Program-made: the position numbers and the translations under genes
In this document: positions 55,534 through 64,000 of the stretch, piece after piece
Layout of the letters: each line of letters opens with the position of its first letter
Position numbering within the stretch: the stretch's first letter is position 1
NCBI GenBank assembly: GCA_017355425.1
Contig: CP070233.1
Coordinates: forward strand, 3,451,501-3,515,500
Length of the DNA: 64,000 nucleotides
Origin: Dolichospermum sp. DET69
GTDB lineage: Bacteria > Cyanobacteriota > Cyanobacteriia > Cyanobacteriales > Nostocaceae
Direction: 5' to 3'
The notes under the pieces: model-generated
Seen by the model: only the letters and a program-made list of their open reading frames with translations
The model's database searches: none
What the model was told of the DNA's origin: nothing

Positions 55534-58392
55534 ATGTGGAAATATCGTCGCAAATTAACAACATTTTTCTTGGCATTATTAACGCTAATTTCAACCTTGA
55601 TTTTTCCTATTTTCTCTGCCAATAAAGTGACAGGAACTGAAATAAAAATAAAACCAACTTCGGTTCTTATTTCTCAAGTATCTAATAGCTTGAATTTAGA
55701 ACAACAAGGAAAAAAATACTATGATATTGGCAACTTTTCTGAAGCGGCTAAAATCTGGCAACAAGCAGCAGATGCTTATGGTAAAGATAAAGAAGGTAAA
55801 AATAAAAATCTCATTAATAAAGCCAAAGCTTTGCAATCCTTGGGTTTGTATCCTGAAACTTGTAATCAATTATTACAAGTATTTAATATTGTTGACTTCA
55901 AATGTGAGCAATTAAAGAGTAGTGATAAAAGTATTGATAATAAAATTATCGACCATCTAGAATCACAACCAAATTCTCTAAATAAAGTCATTGGTTTGCG
56001 GCTTTTAGGTGAAACATTCCAAAAATTTGGACAATTAGAACTTTCTCAACAACTTTTAAAAGTTAGTAAAATAGCAGCACAACAATACCCAGATCAGCAA
56101 AGTGCAATATTTATTAGTTTAGGAAATATAGAAAGAGCTATTGGTAATAGAGAGCGAGATAAGTTAAATTACACTTCGCAAATTGAGTTTATTCTTAGTG
56201 AGAAGTGTAATAATGAATTTAATCTACATGATGAAAATCAAATCAAATGTACTAACAATGAATATATAGATATAAAATCATATTATGAAGCATTTAGACA
56301 TTATAATCAAGCTAGAAATTATTATAAACAAACAGCAAATAATCACACTAACTCCATAACAGGAATTCAAGCAGAACTAAATCAACTCAGTCTATTATTA
56401 GATATCCAAGAATGGTGGAATGAACAATTTAATAAAAGTCAAAGATATCAACCATATACTTGGACTGAATTAAAAGATGATCTGAATAATCAAATCGAAT
56501 ATTTATGGAAATCTATTAATTCTCATTTGGTTAAATTATCTGAAAGTCCTCAAATAATTCGTGAGTTAGTATACGCAAAGATTAATTTTGCAGAAAATCT
56601 AACTCGTTGGAGAAAAAATACTCAAAACGATAAACTTCCACAAGAACAAGAAATTGCTCAACTTCTATCAACAGCTATTCAAAACGCTCGTAAATTTAAA
56701 GACCAGCAAGCTGAAGCACTTGCTTTAACTCATCTTGCTAAGTTATACGAACTACAATCACAGAAAGAAAACCTCACAAAAGAAGACAGAGTTGATAACC
56801 TTTCTCAAGCGAAAATTTTCACAAAACAAGCTCTAATGCTGTTAAATAATCTGAATTTTGATAATCGGCAAATTCTATATCGTAATAGACACCAATTAGG
56901 GCGCATTTTAAGAGATTCAAAAAATATTGAAGGAGCATTAACATCTTATGCTGAAGCATGGAATATACTTCAGTCACTGCGAGCGGATTTAGTCAATAGT
57001 GCTGATAATCAGTTTTCTTTTCGTCAAAATGTCGAACCTGTGTATCGAGAATTTATTGATTTACTATTGCAAGCTGAGAGTAGTAAAATTAATTTTAAAA
57101 AACTAGGATTGCTTAATAATATCACCACAGTATACAGTTCTAATCAAGAAAATATTCCCTTCAATATAGCTCGTTTAGTTATGGAATCACTGCAATTAGC
57201 AGAGTTAGATAACTTCCTCCAAGATCCTTGTTTACCACCAATAGAAAAGTTAGTACAAATTGAAAATATTGATCAAGAAGCAGCAGTTATTTATCCAATT
57301 CTTTTGAAGGATAGATTAGAGGTTATTCTATTTCAAAAAAATAAATCTCCTTATCATTATTCAGTTCCTAAAGATTCGCAAATAAATTTTAATAAAACTA
57401 TAGAAAATTTCGCCGACCTTATCTATAGTCAAGTTGAGGATGGAAAATTATCTGCTTTGGAACAACAGAATAGAGATAGAACCAAAACGTTTAATGAGAA
57501 TAAAGAAGAGGTTTTAGAAGTTTCTCAACAACTATATAAATGGTTAATTGAACCGCTAAAACAAAAAGATCATCTAGACCAGGTTAAAACTTTAGTATTT
57601 GTACTAGACCGTGTTTTCCAAAACATTCCCTTAGCTGCTCTTTATGATGGTAAAAATTATTTAATTGAAAATTATAATATAGCTATAAGTGTGGGTCAAC
57701 AACTCAAAGACTCAAAACGACTTGAACCAAAAAATATAGAGATTTTAGCGGCTGGTTTGAGTAAAGAGGTTTCAGTCCAAGGGAATAAATTTCCTGAACT
57801 AAAAGATATCAAAGATGAGTTAGAAAATATTAAAAATTTAAAGGATAAACTCAGAATAAGTCCAAAAATACTTTGTGATTACAAAGAAATTTGTCCCCAG
57901 GAATTTACCAAACATAATTTCCAAATAGAGATGAAATCTTCTCCTACGGTAGTACACTTATCAACACACGGTGTTTTCAGTTCTAACCGAGAGCAAACGT
58001 TTATAGTAACTAGTGATATTGACGACAATACGATTAAAATAGATGATTTTCAGAATTTACTCAACCCCCAAGGTAAAAGTAGAAACAAAAATATTGAATT
58101 ACTGGTTTTAAGTGCTTGTCAAACAGCTTCGGGAGATGAAAAAGCAGCACTGGGTATGGCCGGGGTGGCTTTGCGTTCCGGTGCAAGTAGTACCATTGCT
58201 AGTTTATGGCCTGTATCAGCTAAAGGTACAACAGAGTTGATGAAGGAATTTTATGCAAATTTAACTAACTCTGATGCGAAAATGAGTAGAGCGGAAGCAC
58301 TTCGTAAAGCCCAAATTTCTCTCATGAAACAAGATGGATATCAGCATCCTTTTTACTGGGCGGCTTTTACCCTTATAGGTAGTTGGCTTTAG
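55534..58392 (+). CDS. Exported TPR-CHAT protein, locus 2
   Basis: 952 residues from the ATG at 55534; an ATG at 55474 lies inside tpsB2 and would hide the signal peptide. The N-terminus KLTTFFLALLTLISTLIFPI is an export signal; TPR-like helices fill about 40-480. The CHAT domain spans about 600-952, with the dyad in VHLSTHGVFSS and LSACQTASGDEKAALGMAG and the end FYWAAFTLIGSWL. It is longer than the locus-1 paralogue by about 100 residues through inserts in the TPR region (e.g. QEWWNEQFNKSQRYQPYTW). Third gene of the tpsA4-tpsB2 operon. Location in the periplasm is inferred from the signal peptide. Confidence 0.92.
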   Translation: MWKYRRKLTTFFLALLTLISTLIFPIFSANKVTGTEIKIKPTSVLISQVSNSLNLEQQGKKYYDIGNFSEAAKIWQQAADAYGKDKEGKNKNLINKAKALQSLGLYPETCNQLLQVFNIVDFKCEQLKSSDKSIDNKIIDHLESQPNSLNKVIGLRLLGETFQKFGQLELSQQLLKVSKIAAQQYPDQQSAIFISLGNIERAIGNRERDKLNYTSQIEFILSEKCNNEFNLHDENQIKCTNNEYIDIKSYYEAFRHYNQARNYYKQTANNHTNSITGIQAELNQLSLLLDIQEWWNEQFNKSQRYQPYTWTELKDDLNNQIEYLWKSINSHLVKLSESPQIIRELVYAKINFAENLTRWRKNTQNDKLPQEQEIAQLLSTAIQNARKFKDQQAEALALTHLAKLYELQSQKENLTKEDRVDNLSQAKIFTKQALMLLNNLNFDNRQILYRNRHQLGRILRDSKNIEGALTSYAEAWNILQSLRADLVNSADNQFSFRQNVEPVYREFIDLLLQAESSKINFKKLGLLNNITTVYSSNQENIPFNIARLVMESLQLAELDNFLQDPCLPPIEKLVQIENIDQEAAVIYPILLKDRLEVILFQKNKSPYHYSVPKDSQINFNKTIENFADLIYSQVEDGKLSALEQQNRDRTKTFNENKEEVLEVSQQLYKWLIEPLKQKDHLDQVKTLVFVLDRVFQNIPLAALYDGKNYLIENYNIAISVGQQLKDSKRLEPKNIEILAAGLSKEVSVQGNKFPELKDIKDELENIKNLKDKLRISPKILCDYKEICPQEFTKHNFQIEMKSSPTVVHLSTHGVFSSNREQTFIVTSDIDDNTIKIDDFQNLLNPQGKSRNKNIELLVLSACQTASGDEKAALGMAGVALRSGASSTIASLWPVSAKGTTELMKEFYANLTNSDAKMSRAEALRKAQISLMKQDGYQHPFYWAAFTLIGSWL

Positions 58393-58420
58393 CTATATTA
58401 AGAGATTAGCGTGATTAGAA

Positions 58421-58448
58421 AAGAAGTTCTTACACCTCTTCTTTTTTT
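58421..58448 (+). terminator. Probable intrinsic terminator of locus 2
   Basis: AAGAAG pairs with CTTCTT across an 11-base loop and runs into seven T residues, 30-50 bases after the CHAT stop. The stem is short and AT-rich, so confidence is moderate. Confidence 0.4.
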
Positions 58449-58483
58449 ATTCACAAAACTATCCATATTCATCTTATTTACTT

Positions 58484-60937
58484 TTAATTTCCTTTAAGTT
58501 GATCACGAAGTTCTTCCGCCTTTTTTTTTCCATTCTCAAATTTACCTCTATTATACTTGTCTACTTTATCAATTGCTTTCTGGAATTCTTTAATAGCTTC
58601 TTCTAAAAGTTGTATGGCTTTATTCTTATCTGATGGATTTAATTGTTTGGCTTGGTACATTAAGGTTTCACCTTTATTATATAAGTTTAAAGAACAACCT
58701 TTATTCAGGTCTGTTGGAGATTGATGACCTTTATTTTGAGGATAACAACTTAACTGAATAGCCTGTTCAAAAGATGCCTTTGCCCTATCATAATCTTGCA
58801 AATCTTTTTGAGCATATCCTAAACAAGACCAACCACTAAAATCATTTTGATTATTATTAGTTGCTTTTTCACAAACACTCTCTGCATCTTTATATTTTTT
58901 TTGATTATTATAGATTTGTCCTATGCTAACTTGAGGAAGTATATAAGTTTTATCATTTGCTATTTTTTGTGACATATTATAATCTGCGATTGCTTTTGTA
59001 TATTTTTTTTGACCATTTAGCGCATTTCCTTTTAATAAATAAGCCTCTTTAGATGGACGGATATTGATGGATTTCTGACAATCTATTTCAGCTTCACCAT
59101 AATTTTCCCGCTCATTTTTTTCCTTACAACTTATCAGCAAAGTCATTTCTGGTGGTTCTGGTCTGTTTAGTTTCCAAACGATATACGCTAAAAATCCTAT
59201 ACTAAATACACTAAAGATGAACAATAATTTCTTATCCTTCTTTAACCATTTCACAATTCCATTTTGAGGTTTGAATCCTCGACCTAAACTCTTCAAATCC
59301 TTCAAAACTTCTTGTGCAGATTGATAACGATCTCCTAAATGAAAGCGCACCATTTTAGTTAAAATTTTTGCCAATTTAGAGTTAATCCGGATTCCATTGG
59401 GCAAGATTACCTCATTACGCGAATCTTTTTCTAAATCTTGAGGATGTACTCCTGTTAAAAGTTGAATAGCTGTCATCCCTAAAGCATAAATATCACTACT
59501 GGGTTTTGGTTGATTTTCTTTTTGTTCAAAAGGCATATATCCATCCGTTCCCCCTGGTTGCTCAACTATTTTGTTATTTCTATACTCTAAAGTAAAAATT
59601 TCCTTGAATTTGGAAAAATCAATGAGAATAAATTTTTTATCTTCTGTTCGTTGAATTAAGTTAGAAGGCTTAATATCACCGTGAATAATACCTTGTTGAT
59701 GGATAGGAGACAATAGTTCTAAAACATCTGTTAAGAAAGCAGTAATTTCGGCTTCATTCCAATGCTTACCTGTTTTAATTTTGTCGCTGAGATTGTCACC
59801 CTCTATAAATTCATAAACTAAAGATAAAGTTGTTCCCTCTATAAAGTTATCTAATAAATCTGGAACTTGCTTATGAAGAGAAAAATGTTTTTGTGATTCT
59901 AAGGCAGGTTCTAATCGAGATTTTACTTCCTGGACAATATGTGGATTATTAGTTGTCAGAGTAAATTGCTTAACAATACAACGACGGTTTTGTCTAGCAC
60001 TGTGAGTATCCTCTACTGAATATGTATGACTAAAACCACTACCACCCAAATAGCTAATAATTTTATAGCGTTGAATTAATTTTTGACCCAAGAAAGTTAG
60101 TGGTTTTAAATCTACGAGAACATCATTAGCTGTTGAGTAACGTTTTTGTAAACTGACCCGCACCATCTTAGTTAAGATTCTCGCTAAGTTTGGGTTAACG
60201 GAAATCAGATTTTTCCATATAACTTCATTATCAGAATCTTTTTCTAAATATTGAGGCCTCACTCCTGTTAAAAGTTGAATTGCTGTCATACCCAAAGCAT
60301 AAATATCACTGGCAAATTGTGGTTTTCCTGCAAATTGTTGTTCTGGGGGTGTATAACCTGGCGAAAACACAGGCATTGTTGTAACTGTTATGCCATCAGG
60401 TTCTAAGGTTAAGGTACTAACTTCTTTAACTGCACCAAAATCAATGAGAAAAATCATTCCATCCTGGTCTCTCTTCATTAAATTTGTTGGTTTTATATCT
60501 AAATGTTTAACTTTTTTCATATTGTTATGATGAATGTGATTTAATATTTTTAATACTTCATAGACAACATTAATAACATCCATTTCAGTCAAAGTCTGAT
60601 CTTTAAAATCCCTACCTTGAATATATTCTTGCACTAAATACAATCTTTGATTTTCTTCAAAATCATCATAAAGTTGTGGTATTTGTGGATGATTTCCTAA
60701 TACACGCAATATTGCTGCCTCATCTCTGAACATCTTTATGACTGTGTTCCGTGTTTTTGGATCTGTAGAACGGTAGCTTAGGTATTTTATCACCCGATAA
60801 CATCCTGGTAACTGTATATCTTCTACTAGATATGTCTCACCAAATCCCCCATAACCTATAGGATTTATGATTTTATAACGCCCTTTTATAATTTCCCCAT
60901 TTTTGTGTTCGTATTCGTGTTCGTATTGTTGTGGCAT
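58484..60937 (-). CDS. Ser/Thr protein kinase with two kinase domains, a membrane helix and TPRs
   Basis: 817 residues. Kinase domain 1 (about 15-280): glycine loop INPIGYGGFGETYLVED, catalytic HLDIKPTNLMKRDQDG, FLIDFGAVKEV (DFG intact) and GYTPPEQQ. Kinase domain 2 (about 285-550): YLGGSGFSHTYSVED, HGDIKPSNLIQRTED, but DFS in place of DFG, and GYMPFEQKENQ. A transmembrane helix (LLFIFSVFSIGFLAYIVW) and a TPR domain (about 600-810) follow, probably on the periplasmic side. The second domain may be weakly active or regulatory. It converges on locus 2, so a link to the secretion genes is possible but unproven. Confidence 0.9.
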   Translation of the reverse strand: MPQQYEHEYEHKNGEIIKGRYKIINPIGYGGFGETYLVEDIQLPGCYRVIKYLSYRSTDPKTRNTVIKMFRDEAAILRVLGNHPQIPQLYDDFEENQRLYLVQEYIQGRDFKDQTLTEMDVINVVYEVLKILNHIHHNNMKKVKHLDIKPTNLMKRDQDGMIFLIDFGAVKEVSTLTLEPDGITVTTMPVFSPGYTPPEQQFAGKPQFASDIYALGMTAIQLLTGVRPQYLEKDSDNEVIWKNLISVNPNLARILTKMVRVSLQKRYSTANDVLVDLKPLTFLGQKLIQRYKIISYLGGSGFSHTYSVEDTHSARQNRRCIVKQFTLTTNNPHIVQEVKSRLEPALESQKHFSLHKQVPDLLDNFIEGTTLSLVYEFIEGDNLSDKIKTGKHWNEAEITAFLTDVLELLSPIHQQGIIHGDIKPSNLIQRTEDKKFILIDFSKFKEIFTLEYRNNKIVEQPGGTDGYMPFEQKENQPKPSSDIYALGMTAIQLLTGVHPQDLEKDSRNEVILPNGIRINSKLAKILTKMVRFHLGDRYQSAQEVLKDLKSLGRGFKPQNGIVKWLKKDKKLLFIFSVFSIGFLAYIVWKLNRPEPPEMTLLISCKEKNERENYGEAEIDCQKSINIRPSKEAYLLKGNALNGQKKYTKAIADYNMSQKIANDKTYILPQVSIGQIYNNQKKYKDAESVCEKATNNNQNDFSGWSCLGYAQKDLQDYDRAKASFEQAIQLSCYPQNKGHQSPTDLNKGCSLNLYNKGETLMYQAKQLNPSDKNKAIQLLEEAIKEFQKAIDKVDKYNRGKFENGKKKAEELRDQLKGN

Positions 60938-61031
60938 ATAGGGTAGTGCAAGTTATTGTTAAGTAAGTAATTAATTAATTGCAAGTTTAAATACGAATAC
61001 ATCGAATAGAAGTTGATGTATTTTTAGAAAC

Positions 61032-61060
61032 AAAAAACTCCTTGGTGCTGTTTTGGGAGT
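61032..61060 (-). terminator. Probable terminator after the rpsB-tsf side operon
   Basis: On the minus strand ACTCC, a 14-base loop, GGAGT and a six-T run. It lies about 260 bases after the stop of the coiled-coil gene and before the kinase gene. Confidence 0.42.
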
Positions 61061-61183
61061 CTTTTAACCTATTTTTAGGTTTTAATCAATTTTCTGCATA
61101 AATTATACTACACTTATTTATACCATTTTCCAGAATATCAGCATTTTTTACTTTCCATCCGATAAATCCTAAAAACAAGCCCT

Positions 61184-61301
61184 GGCGATTATAAATCACG
61201 AAACCACACAAACAAAGTCCACCTGCGTGGACTAAGAAAAACTACTTGTTTTTAGCCCACGGAGGTGGGTTTTGCCTGTGTAGATGCGGTTTCCAACCGC
61301 C
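61184..61301. repeat. MITE-like interspersed repeat, copy 5
   Basis: Left end GGCGATTATAAATCACG (decayed), hairpins AGTCCACCTGCGTGGACT and AGCCCACGGAGGTGGGTT, right end GCGGTTTCCAACCGCC. It ends 20 bp from the stop of the next gene. The rest of 60938-61321 shows only the terminator at 61032. Confidence 0.85.
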
Positions 61302-61321
61302 GATTTAATGTTAATAGGACT

Positions 61322-62191
61322 CTAATCCTCAAACCAACTGGCACGCCAAGCCGCTTCAGCTTCAGCAATTTTCAGTTCTCGTTGTCTTTTTTGATACTCT
61401 CGTCCTAGTTTATTCAATTGCATTAAAATATTCCGAATTCCTTTACGTTCTGATAATAGTGTCGCTTCCGCAAATTCTATTTCTCCTAATCGTAAGTGAA
61501 TAGCCATAATCTGAGTCAGACTAGAATCTTCAGAATCTTCATCATTACTAATTTCTATAACTAAGTTTAATAGGTTGGGAGGGCTGGGGATCATATTACT
61601 AGAAGATTCTGAAGAAGCTGCGGCAGCGGTTGCGGCCATTAAAATCGGTTCTGGTAGTTTTTTGGGTAAAACCCCATTTTTTTGGATTAAAATATTAACT
61701 GCTTGGGAGACTTTTTTTAAGGTTTCTTGAATCGCTTCTTCTAAATCTTGTTGCCATTCAACTAGTTCTATGGGGTTAGAAGGATCTAATACTTTAGGCT
61801 GTTGTTCATTTTCTCCATTTTCTTCTTTTTCCTCGGTTTCTACTTCAGTTTTTTCTTCAGTTTTTTCTTCTTTTTCAAATTCTACTACTGTTTCTGTTTG
61901 GGTATCTTCTGGGGGTTGAATATAACTAATTAATTGTTGAAAGGCTTTTTTACTTAATTTGCGAATACCTTGTTGTAATTTTTGCCGCTGATTTAGTGAT
62001 AAGTTCAGAAATTCCTCAGGATATCCTTGGGTACACAGGTAATAACTAGCCAAAATCAATTGTTTTTGTAAGACTGGTCCTAGGGTATTTATATATTTAG
62101 CATAAGCTGAATTGAGTTCTTGAGCGATCGCGCTAATCGCTACTTTTAATTCATTAATCTCTTTTTCTATCCGTTCAATTGCTCTTGCCAT
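61322..62191 (-). CDS. Conserved hypothetical protein with coiled coil and acidic linker
   Basis: 289 residues. The N-terminal helical segment (ARAIERIEKEINELKVAISA) and a domain with YYLCTQGYPEEFLNLSLNQR lead to a highly acidic low-complexity linker (repeats of EEKTE/ETEEK, about 105-130). A helical domain (LVEWQQDLEEAIQETLKKV), an alanine/serine linker and a C-terminal coiled coil (QKRQRELKIAEAEAAWRASW) follow. I do not recognise a function. It lies downstream of tsf and rpsB on the same strand, which suggests co-transcription with translation genes, although 244 bp separate it from tsf. Confidence 0.75.
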   Translation of the reverse strand: MARAIERIEKEINELKVAISAIAQELNSAYAKYINTLGPVLQKQLILASYYLCTQGYPEEFLNLSLNQRQKLQQGIRKLSKKAFQQLISYIQPPEDTQTETVVEFEKEEKTEEKTEVETEEKEENGENEQQPKVLDPSNPIELVEWQQDLEEAIQETLKKVSQAVNILIQKNGVLPKKLPEPILMAATAAAASSESSSNMIPSPPNLLNLVIEISNDEDSEDSSLTQIMAIHLRLGEIEFAEATLLSERKGIRNILMQLNKLGREYQKRQRELKIAEAEAAWRASWFED

Positions 62192-62204
62192 AATTTTATG
62201 CTGG

Positions 62205-62247
62205 TTAGTTGTCGGTAGTCAGTGGTCAGTAGTCAGTGGTCAGTTGT
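62205..62247. repeat. STRR-like heptamer repeat upstream of the coiled-coil gene
   Basis: Alternating GTAGTCA and GTGGTCA units in tandem, with an inverted counterpart (ctgaccactgactactgac) at 62407-62425 just before the tsf stop. The two could pair across the 62192-62435 gap, which has no gene. Confidence 0.75.
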
Positions 62248-62435
62248 TAATTAATTTTTATAGTGTAAATATATGTAGTTTTGAAAAAATAATCATTAAC
62301 CTAATAAAATACAGGCCAGCGCCTCACGCATGACCTGTAATAGCAATAGTTATCAGTCACAAGTTCATAATCAGTCACCAATTATTAAGTATATATTCTT
62401 AACAACTGACCACTGACTACTGACAAATAACCAAA

Positions 62436-63377
62436 TTACTTAGCACCAATTTGGGCAGCAACTTCATCAGCAAAGCTCATTTCGTTCTTTTCAATGCCTT
62501 CACCGAGTATATAACGGACAAAGCGATTGACTTGAATTTCTTCACCAACTGTTGATTTTACTTGCTTCACCAGGTCTTCTACCGAAATACTTTGATCACG
62601 AATATAAGGTTGATCTAGTAAAGTCATTTCCTTGAGACGTTTATCAATTCGACCTTGAACAATCTTTTCTTTGATGTTCTCTGGTTTATTGCCCAAATCG
62701 TCCTTACCCATTTCGATGCTTTTTTCTTTAGTGACAACTTCAACGGGAATTTGGTCTACACTAACGTACTCGACATTAGGACAAGCTGCAACTTGCATTG
62801 CTGCATTTTTAGCCAAAGATTGAAATTCTGCATTAGCAGCGGCTGAAGCACTTTGAGCAGTTAATTCCATTAATACTCCCACACGTCCACCAGTGTGAAT
62901 GTAGCTATCTGCTATCCCTGGTGTGCTAGTAAGAGAGTAATTAACAAAGCGGCGGACTTGAATATTTTCACCAAGAGTAGCAATGGTTTCTTTGATGAAT
63001 TCATCAACAGTAACGCTGGGTTTTTCAGCATAAGATTGAGCCAATAAAGACTCCACGCTATCAGTAGTTGCGGCTTGTTGTGCTAGGTTCTTAACTAAGG
63101 CTTTAAAAGCTTCATTACGGGCAACAAAGTCGGTTTGGCAATTAACTTCTATCAGTACACCTACCTGACCATCAGGTTGAATGTAGGTATCTACTAGACC
63201 TTCTGCGGCAATGCGACTACTGCCTTTATCAGCTTTGGCAATACCCTTTTTCCGTAGCCAGTCTATGGATTCATCGACATTGCCATCATTTTCTTTCAGT
63301 GCTTTTTTGCAGTCCATCATGCCAGCACCGGTTTTTTGGCGTAGCTCTTGGACGAGTTTTGCAGATATTTCCGCCAT
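62436..63377 (-). CDS. tsf: Elongation factor Ts
   Basis: 313 residues. It begins [20 protein letters not shown], then [20 protein letters not shown] (UBA-like domain) and [20 protein letters not shown] with the [10 protein letters not shown] motif that contacts EF-Tu. The core is duplicated (second copy from [14 protein letters not shown]), as usual for EF-Ts. It acts as nucleotide exchange factor for EF-Tu. It lies downstream of rpsB, but the intergenic region is expanded to about 457 bp by a structured repeat, which may separate or attenuate the two. Confidence 0.98.
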   Translation of the reverse strand: MAEISAKLVQELRQKTGAGMMDCKKALKENDGNVDESIDWLRKKGIAKADKGSSRIAAEGLVDTYIQPDGQVGVLIEVNCQTDFVARNEAFKALVKNLAQQAATTDSVESLLAQSYAEKPSVTVDEFIKETIATLGENIQVRRFVNYSLTSTPGIADSYIHTGGRVGVLMELTAQSASAAANAEFQSLAKNAAMQVAACPNVEYVSVDQIPVEVVTKEKSIEMGKDDLGNKPENIKEKIVQGRIDKRLKEMTLLDQPYIRDQSISVEDLVKQVKSTVGEEIQVNRFVRYILGEGIEKNEMSFADEVAAQIGAK

Positions 63378-63420
63378 ATTGCCTCAATTCTTAACTTGAC
63401 AGATATAAATATTTAATCAA

Positions 63421-63453
63421 GATTCTAAGATGAATCGCGCTCATCTTAGAATC
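63421..63453. promoter_or_regulatory. 13-bp perfect hairpin upstream of tsf
   Basis: GATTCTAAGATGA and its exact complement TCATCTTAGAATC flank a 7-base loop (atcgcgc). It lies 44 bases before the tsf start and directly beside the structured element. It could be an attenuator or RNA-processing site between rpsB and tsf, or part of the element's target. Confidence 0.55.
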
Positions 63454-63455
63454 AT

Positions 63456-63814
63456 AAGATCACGCGGTAAGCAGGAAACTCAGTCCCTAGGGCTGAGAGG
63501 GAAGCGACACGAGCGATTTTAACCGCTGTGGATATTAAAATTGAACCCAGATTTTTGATTGGAACCTGGAAACCAACTCCCATTTCTGAGGTAATGTTAG
63601 CTTCGACCTGTTATAAGAGCTTGCTTGAGCTTGTAACACTGTTCCAGTGACCTTAGAACTGTTTAATCACAAGCGACAGAGCAGGGAACTAGCTTCGCAT
63701 TCCAGGGTGTCATGACTCAAATAACGGCTACCCTTCGACTACGCTCAGGGTGGTCCAGCACGGCTTGCTTGATTACTCTTGCAAGCCCAGTCCCTTTGGG
63801 GCTGGGTTACTGAC
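63456..63814 (+). repeat. ~360-bp structured repeat element, copy B
   Basis: Second copy of the element at 35640, inserted between rpsB and tsf, antisense to both. The first stem reads CTCAG(T)CCC TA GGGCTGAG (63479-63497), a different but still paired version of copy A. Long identical blocks include CCGCTGTGGATATTAAAATT, GAGCAGGGAACTAGCTTCGC and CAGCACGGCTTGCTTGATTA. No ORF; the right end is GGGTTACTGAC. Confidence 0.8.
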
Positions 63815-63834
63815 TTAATGCTGATTACAGATGC

Positions 63835-64000
63835 TTATGCTTCTTCACCTGATGATTCAGTGGTATCACTTTCATCATATTCGTAATCTTCGTCAGCGTA
63901 ATCGTCGTAATCTTCTTCCGCTTCTAGCTGACCATGACGGCCTTCATAGATAGCATCTGCCAATTTACCGACAATTAGCTTAATGGATCTAATTGCGTCG
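63835..64000 (-). CDS. rpsB: 30S ribosomal protein S2, 3' end only
   Basis: The minus strand from the window edge reads [20 protein letters not shown], then [20 protein letters not shown] and a stop. The first part is the conserved C-terminal helix of S2 ([18 protein letters not shown]). The remaining ~30 residues form the acidic tail ([19 protein letters not shown]) seen in cyanobacterial S2 proteins. It precedes tsf as in most bacteria. Only 54 codons are inside the window. Confidence 0.93.
   Translation of the reverse strand, partial: DAIRSIKLIVGKLADAIYEGRHGQLEAEEDYDDYADEDYEYDESDTTESSGEEA

Overview
The window reads as chromosome from a filamentous, probably heterocyst-forming cyanobacterium (Anabaena/Dolichospermum/Nostoc type). 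The evidence is low GC, scattered HIP1 octamers (GCGATCGC), heptanucleotide short tandem repeats (STRR), cyanobacterial small dispersed repeats, and typical cyanobacterial genes (ycf23, short hisG, ccs1/ccdA, rppA, a COP23-domain protein, a 5'-truncated pcxA). I saw no rRNA, tRNA or CRISPR array.

Layout. 1-20.3 kb is a minus-strand secretion island. Three large filamentous-haemagglutinin-like exoproteins (TpsA) lie in tandem, followed by a TPR-CHAT protein with a signal peptide, a TpsB outer-membrane transporter and a pcxA fragment; decayed exoprotein remnants sit upstream. 20.3-23.3 kb holds ycf23, a DegT-type aminotransferase and a FetB-like permease. 23.4-26.1 kb is a cluster of five toxin-antitoxin modules in which every antitoxin looks intact and every toxin looks damaged; it ends at an IS607-type element (serine recombinase plus TnpB, 26.1-28.1 kb). 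28.3-43.8 kb is mostly housekeeping: aroA, a redoxin, a peptide-type ABC transporter with split permeases, a class V aminotransferase, a glycosyltransferase-like protein, yjbQ, rppA, hisG, ccs1-ccdA and a Nudix protein. 44.0-46.0 kb is a small accessory operon (KfrA-like DNA-binding protein, membrane-anchored P-loop ATPase, frameshifted DUF457 hydrolase). 46.6-50.1 kb has recG and a COP23 protein. 50.2-58.4 kb is a second secretion locus on the plus strand (TpsA, TpsB, TPR-CHAT). 58.5-64 kb has a tandem-domain Ser/Thr kinase, a coiled-coil protein, tsf and the 3' end of rpsB.

How the genes fit together. Both secretion loci pair an exoprotein and its transporter with a TPR-CHAT protein that carries an export signal and an intact His/Cys dyad. 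This recurring trio, with a putative protease in the periplasm beside a two-partner secretion system, is the strongest candidate for an undescribed functional unit. The TpsA genes look recombinationally active: conserved ends flank different middles, and there are long in-frame tandem repeats (15 x 177 bp, 393 bp and 633 bp units).

Intergenic DNA is rich in mobile repeats: six MITE-like copies, STRRs, nested small dispersed repeats, and a ~360-bp structured element present twice, once between rpsB and tsf. Several of these repeats supply the last codons or stop codons of neighbouring genes.
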